From contig NZ_JAGTWY010000001.1 of the NCBI RefSeq assembly GCF_023657445.1, positions 3,410,001 to 3,474,000 on the forward strand: 64,000 nucleotides of DNA, read 5' to 3'. This stretch comes from Marinobacter sediminum (GTDB lineage: Bacteria > Pseudomonadota > Gammaproteobacteria > Pseudomonadales > Oleiphilaceae). The notes beneath the pieces were generated by a model, which was given only the letters and a program-made list of their open reading frames with translations, was not told the DNA's origin and made no database searches. Made by a program: the position numbers and the translations under genes. This document shows positions 50,261 through 57,349 of the stretch, one piece after another (position 1 is the first letter of the stretch; every line of letters begins with the position of its first letter).

Positions 50261-51712
50261 ATGACTACCCAACAACATACCGTTGAGAAAATCGGCGGTA
50301 CTTCAATGAGCAACTACGAGGCTGTCCGCGATAACATCATCATTGGTAATCGCACCAAGGACGACCTCTACCAGCGTATATTCGTGGTTTCCGCCTATAG
50401 TGGTGTTACCAACGAACTGCTGGAGCATAAAAAGACGGGTGAGCCGGGCGTTTACGCCCTGTTTGCCGATGCTGAATCGGATTGGGCGTGGGGCGACGAT
50501 CTCACCAAGCTGGTGAAGTTTCTCACTGACATTAACGGTGAACTGTTTGAGGATTCCATGCTCAAGCAGCAGGCCGATCAGTTCATCACCGACCGTATTG
50601 AAGGCGTACGTGGCTGTCTGATTGACCTCCAGCGTCTGTGTTCTTACGGCCAGTTCCAGCTTGAAGAGCACTTGCTGACCGTGCGGGAAATGCTGGCCGG
50701 TATCGGTGAGGCTCACAGTGCATTCAACACCGCCCTGAAGCTTCAGCAGGAAGGTATTAACGCCCGCTTCGTTGATCTTACCGGCTGGCGCGACGCAGAG
50801 CTTCTTCCGCTGGACGAGAAGCTCAAGCAGGCCTTCGACGCGGTTGATCTGACCCGTGAGCTGCCGATTGTGACTGGCTATGCCCAGTGCAGGGAAGGTC
50901 TGATGCGAACCTTTGATCGGGGCTACAGCGAAATGACCTTTAGCCGGGTCGCAGTGATCACCGAGGCTCGTGAGGCGATCATCCACAAGGAATATCACCT
51001 GAGTTCCGCTGACCCCAATATCGTGGGTGCAGACAAGGTGGTTCCTTTGGGTCGCACCAACTACGACGTTGCGGACCAGCTGGCAAACCTGGGGATGGAA
51101 GCCATTCACCCCCGTGCCGGTAAAGGCATGCGCCAGAACGAAATTCCTCTGCGGGTGATGAATACCTTCGAGCCGGAGCACACCGGTACGCTGATCACGG
51201 GTGACTACATCAGTGAGACGCCACAGGTAGAGATCATTGCAGGAGCCAAAGGCGTGTTTGCCATTGAGGTGTTCGATCAGGATATGCAGGGTGAGCCGGG
51301 TTCTGACCGCCGGATCCTGGATGTGCTGGGCCGTTTCAAGGTGCGCTTCATGGCCAAAGACACCAATGCCAACACCATCACCCACTATGTGGACAGCACG
51401 CTTAAGCACGTCAAGCGTGTGGTCAAGGCGCTCAAGGAAGAATTCCCGAATGCGGAAATCAGCACTCGCAAAGTGTCGCTGGTGTCCGCAATCGGCAGTG
51501 ATATGAAGGTGCCCGGCATTTTGGCCCGTTCCGTAAAATCACTGTTCGACAAGGAAATCGGTATCCTGGCAATCCACCAGTGTATGCGCCAGGTTGATAT
51601 TCAGTTTGTGGTGGATGAGGATCATTTCGAGAAGGCGATCGCTGCCCTTCATGGCGTTCTTATTGAGCCTCACAACCACGAGTACGCTATTGTTGCGGCC
51701 TCGATCGAGTAA
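50261..51712 (+). CDS. ask: Ectoine-type aspartate kinase Ask_Ect
   Basis: 483 residues. Kinase start VEKIGGTSMSNY, the long central insertion typical of the Ask_Ect branch, and two C-terminal ACT domains. It supplies aspartyl phosphate for ectoine synthesis and usually lies at the end of ectABC-ask, with reduced feedback inhibition. Here it follows ectB directly. Two strong hairpins follow the stop. Confidence 0.95.
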   Translation: MTTQQHTVEKIGGTSMSNYEAVRDNIIIGNRTKDDLYQRIFVVSAYSGVTNELLEHKKTGEPGVYALFADAESDWAWGDDLTKLVKFLTDINGELFEDSMLKQQADQFITDRIEGVRGCLIDLQRLCSYGQFQLEEHLLTVREMLAGIGEAHSAFNTALKLQQEGINARFVDLTGWRDAELLPLDEKLKQAFDAVDLTRELPIVTGYAQCREGLMRTFDRGYSEMTFSRVAVITEAREAIIHKEYHLSSADPNIVGADKVVPLGRTNYDVADQLANLGMEAIHPRAGKGMRQNEIPLRVMNTFEPEHTGTLITGDYISETPQVEIIAGAKGVFAIEVFDQDMQGEPGSDRRILDVLGRFKVRFMAKDTNANTITHYVDSTLKHVKRVVKALKEEFPNAEISTRKVSLVSAIGSDMKVPGILARSVKSLFDKEIGILAIHQCMRQVDIQFVVDEDHFEKAIAALHGVLIEPHNHEYAIVAASIE

Positions 51713-51715
51713 AGG

Positions 51716-51756
51716 ATTACCCGCAAGCGGAACCGGTCGCTCCGCTTCCGGGTAAT
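51716..51756. terminator. 15-bp stem hairpin after ask
   Basis: ATTACCCG-C-AAGCGGA pairs with TCCGCTT-C-CGGGTAAT, interrupted by a single C-C mismatch, loop nine bases. It begins three bases after the ask stop codon. No T run. Confidence 0.7.
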
Positions 51757-51775
51757 GGAGGGTGTCTTGCCTCCC

Positions 51776-51839
51776 GATCGGGCTTTGCCCGGTTGGCCGA
51801 TCCGCTTCAGCGGGTTGCTCAACCGGGCAAAGCCCGATC
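51776..51839. repeat. Perfect 20-bp inverted repeat with inner hairpin
   Basis: GATCGGGCTTTGCCCGGTTG (51776-51795) and its exact reverse complement (51820-51839) flank 24 bases that contain CCGC-TTCA-GCGG. Together they form an extended cruciform-like structure 64 bases long, after the ect operon and before a sigma factor gene. A second hairpin lies just upstream. Confidence 0.9.
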
Positions 51840-51964
51840 ACCTTCCCCACTTTTTCCCAGCCCCTGTTCTGGCAGCCCCCGGGCAACCGCCCGCCTGCCC
51901 TGATGTAAATCCATCGCCGCCTGGCTAACGTATTCTCTGTAAATTCCAGACCGGTACCATAGCC

Positions 51965-52963
51965 ATGCGTAAGACCCACAGGCTGGGACCGTCTCCGACC
52001 ACGTCCAACGATGGCGAAAGGGATTCCCTGGTTGGACTGTACTTCAGGGATGCGTCCCGGTATGAATTGTTAGGTGATGGGGCTGAGCGTCGTCTCTCCC
52101 GGAAACTGATACTCTGCTACCGAATCATTAGCACTGAGCTGGCACTGCCGGCCGAAACGCCGCAGACCTTTCGGGAGGTGGTTGGCAGCCTCGGCGACGC
52201 GTGTGCCTTTTCGACGCGCTGCCGTCGGGCTTTCCACCTGGCAACCGCGTGTCGTCGCAAACTGATCCAGAGCAATCTTCGTCTGGCGGTACATATCGCG
52301 CGCCGGTACAGTCAGCACGGCATCCCGATGTCGGACCTGATCCAGGACGCGAATGTCGGCCTGATAAAGGCTGTAGAGCGCTTCGATCCGGGCAAGGGCT
52401 TTCGTTTTTCCACCTATGCCTATTGGTGGATAAGTGAAGAGGTAAAGCGTTGCCTGCAAAGGGGAACGCGCCTGGTGCACACGCCGGAAAACGTTGTTGA
52501 CGAGATTCGGCAACTTCACAAAGTGTCTCTGAAGATGCATCAGAACCTTGGCCGTACGCCTTCCCAGGCGGAGCTGGCCCGGGAAATGGAGGCATCACCT
52601 TCACGTATTGGCGAACTAAGAGCGCTTGCCACCCGAGAACTGTCCACGGACGTGTCGCTGGTCGATGACGGCTCGGTCACGCTGGGTGACAGCCTTGAGG
52701 GTCGGGAACAACTGACGCCGGATCATCCGATGTCCCACAGGGACCGGAGCCGGACATTGACTGCCATGCTGGGTGAGCTGTCAGCTCGTGAGCAGGACAT
52801 TCTTTCTCGTCGCTATGGCTTGGGTCTACCTGAGCCAGAGACGCTGCAGGTCATTTCCGATGACCTGGGCATAAGCCGGGAACGGGTTCGCCAAATTGAA
52901 AAATCAGCCCTGAAGAAATTACAGGGCCGCTTCGAGAATCCCGGGGATGCGTTCGGCGCCTGA
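51965..52963 (+). CDS. Divergent sigma-70 (RpoS/RpoD-like) family factor
   Basis: 332 residues. Region 2 is clear (LIQSNLRLAVHIARRYSQHG, DLIQDANVGLIKAVERFDPGKG, FRFSTYAYWWISEEVKRCLQ), then region 3 (GRTPSQAELAREM) and region 4 (LSAREQDILSRRYGLG, LGISRERVRQIEKSAL). Region 2.4 differs strongly from the usual RpoS wording (GTRLVHTPENVVDEI in place of the QTRTIRLPIHIVKEL type), so the -10 preference may be altered. An insertion of about 30 residues follows region 1.2. No Shine-Dalgarno is obvious. Confidence 0.85.
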   Translation: MRKTHRLGPSPTTSNDGERDSLVGLYFRDASRYELLGDGAERRLSRKLILCYRIISTELALPAETPQTFREVVGSLGDACAFSTRCRRAFHLATACRRKLIQSNLRLAVHIARRYSQHGIPMSDLIQDANVGLIKAVERFDPGKGFRFSTYAYWWISEEVKRCLQRGTRLVHTPENVVDEIRQLHKVSLKMHQNLGRTPSQAELAREMEASPSRIGELRALATRELSTDVSLVDDGSVTLGDSLEGREQLTPDHPMSHRDRSRTLTAMLGELSAREQDILSRRYGLGLPEPETLQVISDDLGISRERVRQIEKSALKKLQGRFENPGDAFGA

Positions 52964-52970
52964 TGCTTGC

Positions 52971-53426
52971 TCAGGCGCCATGAATCATGAAATACCAGAC
53001 CCCTACGGTAACCTGACACGCCATCACTACCGATGTCAGTACCAGTCTCATCTTCAGGTACCACGCTGGCCAGTACAGCCGCATCCACTTCGCATCTGCT
53101 ATATACAAGCCGATATAGGCGATTGTGTATAACACGATCTGGCCTGGTGTCGCGAGCAGCAGCCCCAGTCCGGCAGTCACAAAAAACACCTGGCTGAGGA
53201 GCATGGTAACCAGCGGAGACTGGGGATAACTGCAGTTGTCCAGCTGCATGGCGATAGGCCAGTAAATACCGGCCATGAAGGCGAGGATCCCGGCACTGTA
53301 CAAGTAAAACCATGACAGGATCGTCACACTGTGTTGCGGCACCAGAAACAGGCCTGCGACGCCGATCAGGAAAGGAATGAGCCCGGCGATGCCCACCAGG
53401 ATGGCAAGTCTGGCTACCGAAATCAC
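52971..53426 (-). CDS. DUF3429 family membrane protein
   Basis: 151 residues with five membrane segments; LVGIAGLIPFLIGVAGLF and FMAGIYWPIAMQL are recognisable family positions. Function unknown. It overlaps the preceding DUF6482 gene by four bases (ATGA) and converges on the sigma factor gene seven bases from its stop. Confidence 0.82.
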   Translation of the reverse strand: MISVARLAILVGIAGLIPFLIGVAGLFLVPQHSVTILSWFYLYSAGILAFMAGIYWPIAMQLDNCSYPQSPLVTMLLSQVFFVTAGLGLLLATPGQIVLYTIAYIGLYIADAKWMRLYWPAWYLKMRLVLTSVVMACQVTVGVWYFMIHGA

Positions 53427-53728
53427 GTTTTCTGCCTCTGGACCCTTATACGCATAGGTTCAACGTCGGAGGGCGCCATTCCCACCATCTCGTGATAAGC
53501 GGAAGGGTGTACCACTTCAGTTTCGCGGATCTTGAACGAGGCCAGGGTGTCCTGGACCTGCCAGGCACTTCGGAACAGGCTGGTTATTCCCTGTTTGTCG
53601 GACAGCAGAAACAGTTGGTCACCCATGCTAAGCCGTGCCATGTAATGCTGACCTTCCAGGGAAAAAATCTCCAGCAAATCGATGACCGGGTCAGTGCTGT
53701 TCCTGAGTTCTTCGAGGGTGATTCTCAC
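53423..53728 (-). CDS. DUF6482 family protein
   Basis: 101 residues, soluble. The sequence LEIFSLEGQHYMARLSMGDQ and the ETEVVHPSAYHEMVGM block match what I recall of DUF6482, common in marine gamma-proteobacteria. Function unknown. Translationally coupled to the DUF3429 gene. Confidence 0.78.
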   Translation of the reverse strand: MRITLEELRNSTDPVIDLLEIFSLEGQHYMARLSMGDQLFLLSDKQGITSLFRSAWQVQDTLASFKIRETEVVHPSAYHEMVGMAPSDVEPMRIRVQRQKT

Positions 53729-53784
53729 AGTAAAGCTCCGGGGTTATTGTACTGCCAGACTTACGACTCCGGAGCGCTTTGGGA

Positions 53785-54366
53785 TCATTCGCCGAGTAAA
53801 AGACACTCCCGATGCTGGGGGCAATTCACCAGATGATCGTTGACCATTCCGGTTGCCTGCATGAAAGCATAAACGATGGTTGGACCTACAAAATTGAAGC
53901 CGGCCCGTTTCAGCTCCCGCGACATGGCGGCGGACTCCGGAGTGCTTACCGGCACCTGTTCGATACTGTGCCAGTGATTCTGTATAGGGCGATCATCCAC
54001 AAACGACCACAAAAATTCGCCGAAATGGATGCCTTTTTCCCGAAGCTCGAGAAATCCCCTCGCATTCTTGATGATGGAGTGTACTTTTAGACGATTTCTG
54101 ATAATGCCCGGATTTTTCAGGAGTTCGGCAATTTTTTCGTCGTTATAGTGCACAATTTTCTCGGGATCGAAACCATCATAGGCGTCCCGGTAGCCCTGCT
54201 GCTTGCGGAGGATGGTCAGCCAGCTCAACCCTGCCTGCTGGCCGTCCAGGCACAGCTTTTCGAAAAGTGCCAGGTCGTCATACTCCGGTCTTCCCCATAC
54301 CGTATCGTGATAGTGAACGTAGAGTGGATCGGTTCCACACCACGGACAGCGTTGCGGGCTTGCCAT
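53785..54366 (-). CDS. tag: DNA-3-methyladenine glycosylase I
   Basis: 193 residues from MASPQRCPWCGTDPLYVHYH. Landmarks: CPWCG and the paired zinc ligands at the C-terminus (HLVNCPQHREC), the WGRPEYDDLALFEKLCLDG block and FVGPTIVYAFMQATGMVNDH. Excises 3-methyladenine in base excision repair. A longer in-frame extension upstream overlaps the PPTase gene and does not match the family. It follows the PPTase gene by 20 bases. Confidence 0.95.
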   Translation of the reverse strand: MASPQRCPWCGTDPLYVHYHDTVWGRPEYDDLALFEKLCLDGQQAGLSWLTILRKQQGYRDAYDGFDPEKIVHYNDEKIAELLKNPGIIRNRLKVHSIIKNARGFLELREKGIHFGEFLWSFVDDRPIQNHWHSIEQVPVSTPESAAMSRELKRAGFNFVGPTIVYAFMQATGMVNDHLVNCPQHRECLLLGE

Positions 54367-54386
54367 CGGCTTTGGTTTCTCCTTTC

Positions 54387-55151
54387 CTATTGAGTGTGTA
54401 TGAAGCGGTGTAATACCGGGGTTTCTGAATCGGCAAGAATTGAGGGGCATGACAGGGCGAGATCTCCGGGTGGCGCTGCCAGCAACGTCAGTTCCGGCAT
54501 CGGCCGATCCGGACCCTGAACCGAATGCCGGTACACCAGCGTCACCAGGAAGCCCCGAACATAGCAACAGTAGGCCTGCCAGTCAGGTTCTGGCTGATCG
54601 CCAAATAGTTCAAATCCTGGCCTGACTTCCAGAGTTTGCAGGTTACCGGCGATGCCACGGCCAGTCGCCTTCAGCCACGCCTCTTTGAGTGTCCACACTC
54701 TCAGAAAGGTATCCGAGCTGTCCTCGCGTAGCAGCCATTCCTGTTCCTGTGGCGTGAACCAGCGTCGGGCTACCTTCTGCCATTGCGGGTGACGGTGGCA
54801 CGGTTCGATGTCCAGACCGATCGGCTGGCCCCAGCTGGTGGCGCAGGCAGAGAGTCCGTGGCTGTGACTTAGTGACAGGCTCCATCCGGCCGGGGTTTGG
54901 GACTGAACGGGCCGGCCGTTTATCGGTCGGCAGGATGACGCCTTGTGCCCACTGGCACCGGCAATGGCCTGGCGAATCAGCCAGCGGCTGGAGAGATACT
55001 CCCGTTTCCGCGGGCCGCTGAATTTCTCTGAGGTATTTCGTTCATAGGACGTCAGCCAGCCGGGCGAGCGGGACGGATCCCCCTCACCTTCGTGGCAGAG
55101 CCAGATCGCGGGCGATTGATCAGGGCTGTAGTCGCTGGATGAGCCAGGCAT
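54387..55151 (-). CDS. 4'-phosphopantetheinyl transferase (Sfp type)
   Basis: 254 residues. The Sfp magnesium motif GLDIEP and WTLKEAWLKATGRGI are intact, with LSLSHSHGLSACA before them. It activates acyl, peptidyl or aryl carrier proteins. The N-terminal region overlaps the end of pdxH by 32 bases. No carrier protein or synthase is in the window, so the client is elsewhere. Confidence 0.92.
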   Translation of the reverse strand: MPGSSSDYSPDQSPAIWLCHEGEGDPSRSPGWLTSYERNTSEKFSGPRKREYLSSRWLIRQAIAGASGHKASSCRPINGRPVQSQTPAGWSLSLSHSHGLSACATSWGQPIGLDIEPCHRHPQWQKVARRWFTPQEQEWLLREDSSDTFLRVWTLKEAWLKATGRGIAGNLQTLEVRPGFELFGDQPEPDWQAYCCYVRGFLVTLVYRHSVQGPDRPMPELTLLAAPPGDLALSCPSILADSETPVLHRFIHTQ

Positions 55152-55755
55152 CGCCTTCTCTCACGTATTCAAAGCGGTCATGCAGGCGGCTTGGGCGGCC
55201 CTGCCAGAATTCGATGCGTTCCGGAACGACCCTATAGCCACCCCAGAAACTTGGCAGTGGTACCTCCCCCTCGGTGAACTTGCGCTTGATTTCGGCCACC
55301 TTCTGTTCAAGAAGTCCGCGGGAGGTGATGGCCTTGCTCTGTTCCGACACCCAGGCGCCAATCTGACTGCCACGGGGGCGTGATGCGAAATAGCGTAGCG
55401 ATTCCGACTTGCTGACCTTCTCTACCGCGCCCTGGATGCGGACCTGGCGGTTCAGTCCGAGCCACGGAAACAGCAGAGCAGCCCGCGGGTTTTCCTCGAT
55501 CTCCCGGGCCTTGCGGCTGCCGTAGTTGGTATAAAATACGAAGCCGTGCTCGTCGAAATACTTCAGCAGGACAGTTCGCAGGTCGGGCATGCCGCTACTG
55601 CCGGTGGTAGCCAGTGACATGGCGTTGGGCTCCAGGATCCCTGCCTCCCGCGCATCTTCAAACCAGCCCTGAAACTGCCGGACCGGGTTGTTATCAAGGG
55701 CATCGCGGTCTAGCCCCTCGCTTTCGAAATCCCGACGCATATCGCCGATGTCCAT
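55120..55755 (-). CDS. pdxH: Pyridoxamine 5'-phosphate oxidase
   Basis: 211 residues from MDIGDMRRDFESEGLD. Typical motifs: AMSLATTG, RTVLLKYFDEHGFVFYTNYGSRKAREI, the FMN/PLP segment RPRGSQIGAWVSEQS and the C-terminal RLHDRFEY. Produces PLP. Overlaps the PPTase gene by 32 bases; an in-frame extension 17 residues upstream is not typical of the family. Confidence 0.96.
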   Translation of the reverse strand: MDIGDMRRDFESEGLDRDALDNNPVRQFQGWFEDAREAGILEPNAMSLATTGSSGMPDLRTVLLKYFDEHGFVFYTNYGSRKAREIEENPRAALLFPWLGLNRQVRIQGAVEKVSKSESLRYFASRPRGSQIGAWVSEQSKAITSRGLLEQKVAEIKRKFTEGEVPLPSFWGGYRVVPERIEFWQGRPSRLHDRFEYVREGDAWLIQRLQP

Positions 55756-55980
55756 AACACCTTCCCTCAAGATCAGATACCTGGAGCTATTACGACTGGT
55801 GAGCATATCGGGTTCGAGCGTCGCTGTCAGTGCCGCGCATGACCTCGCTGGTTACATAACTACCACAAAAGAATGAGACCTCGTTCACTTTTGAAGCGTA
55901 AATGCCATCACATCGACCGGTCTGGGCCTGAAAAGCTGCCTGCCGGACACGTCCGTTAATTAGTGAAAGAGTTGGGTACG

Positions 55981-57264
55981 ATGATGGCTGAATACGATCT
56001 CTCACTGGTGATTGCGTCATACGTGGTTGCTGTTCTCGCGGCTTATACTGCTCTGTATTTTGGTACCCGGCTGAACAGCGCTCGGGGAAGTGAGCGGCGC
56101 TGGTGGCTGGTTACCGGCGCGCTGGTCATGGGCACTGGTGTCTGGACCATGCACTTCGTCGGCATGCGTGCCATGCCGATGGAAGCCACCATATCTTTCG
56201 ATACCACCATGACACTGATTTCCTGGCTGGCGGCCGTTGTCGCTTCGGGTGTGGCTCTTGGCATCATCGGGCGCCAGCAAATAGGCAGCGGCCTGTTCAC
56301 CGGCGCGGCCCTCGCCATGTCAGGGGGGATTGTGGTTATGCATTACCTGGGTATGTACGCAATGCGCATGTCGGCCGACCCGGTCTTTAATGCTGGGTTC
56401 TTCGCCCTCTCCATTGCTATTGCTGTACTGGCCTCCGGGGCTGCGCTGGGCATGTGCCGGAAACTCCAGACCATGAATGGCCGCAGTGCCACGGTGATCC
56501 AGTTTGTTGCCGCGCTGGTCATGGCGGCCGCAATCTGCGGCATGCATTACACCGGTATGATGGCGATGATGTTCCCGGCCGGTGCCGTTCCGGCGGCTGA
56601 CAATGGCCTGACCGGGGAATGGATCGGCATTCCATTGGCGGTCGCCTGTGTTGCCCTTATTGCGGTGGCGCTGGTGGTTACGGTCATGGATATTCGGGCC
56701 CGGCGCCTGCTCGAGGAACGCAAGACCAGGGAAAACGAATGGGTTGAGCAGATGGCATTCGTTGATTCGGTGACCAACCTGCCCAACCGGTCGGGACTCG
56801 AACAGAAAATACTGGATACCCTCGCCCGGGAAAATTCCCGCAAGTATTCTTTTGCCCTGATCTATCTGGATATCGCCAATTTCCGGGAGCTTTCCGAAAA
56901 ACTTGACGCCTTGACGCTCAATGGAGCCATTCGCGAAGTTACTGGCGTGCTCCAGGAGAGTCTGACCGAAAGCGTATTCCTTGCCCGTTATTCTGCCAGC
57001 TCCTTCTTTGCGCTGGTCCCGGACCCCCAGAATGCCGACCATGCGTTCATGTACAAGCGCCTACGCCATCTGGACGGGAAGATAAAGGCTGCTGATAGAG
57101 CAATAACCTGGCGTGTTGGGCAATCAATGTACCCGCTGACCGGTAACTCCAGCCGCAAGTTGATTCGTGCCGCCATGATTCCCCGCGATCCGGAGAGGAT
57201 CGGGCACTTCTCTGGCATGAAGGCCGACCCGGAACTGGCGATGCCCGGTCAGATCAACAGCTGA
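55981..57264 (+). CDS. MHYT sensor protein with degenerate GGDEF domain
   Basis: 427 residues. Seven membrane helices with three MHYT repeats (MHFVGMRAMPM, MHYLGMYAMRM and MHYTGMMAMMF), proposed copper or gas-sensing sites. A GGDEF-type domain follows (about 265-415) with VTNLPNRSGLE and LDIANFRELSE, but the signature GG(D/E)EF is RYSASSFFAL, so cyclic-di-GMP synthesis is unlikely; no EAL domain follows. A few start codons are possible (55963 GTG, 55981, 55984). Confidence 0.85.
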   Translation: MMAEYDLSLVIASYVVAVLAAYTALYFGTRLNSARGSERRWWLVTGALVMGTGVWTMHFVGMRAMPMEATISFDTTMTLISWLAAVVASGVALGIIGRQQIGSGLFTGAALAMSGGIVVMHYLGMYAMRMSADPVFNAGFFALSIAIAVLASGAALGMCRKLQTMNGRSATVIQFVAALVMAAAICGMHYTGMMAMMFPAGAVPAADNGLTGEWIGIPLAVACVALIAVALVVTVMDIRARRLLEERKTRENEWVEQMAFVDSVTNLPNRSGLEQKILDTLARENSRKYSFALIYLDIANFRELSEKLDALTLNGAIREVTGVLQESLTESVFLARYSASSFFALVPDPQNADHAFMYKRLRHLDGKIKAADRAITWRVGQSMYPLTGNSSRKLIRAAMIPRDPERIGHFSGMKADPELAMPGQINS

Positions 57265-57349
57265 CAAAATGGCGCTCGGCCGACTATCCTTGTAATCAGG
57301 CAGGGGGCCAAGATGGCCTCCGGAACCCGCCGTCCATGAGGAGAGGTTT

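Noticed and set aside
49079..50278. 399-codon open frame antisense to ectB
   Set aside because: Exact shadow of a clear EctB coding sequence; no ribosome site or recognisable domain.
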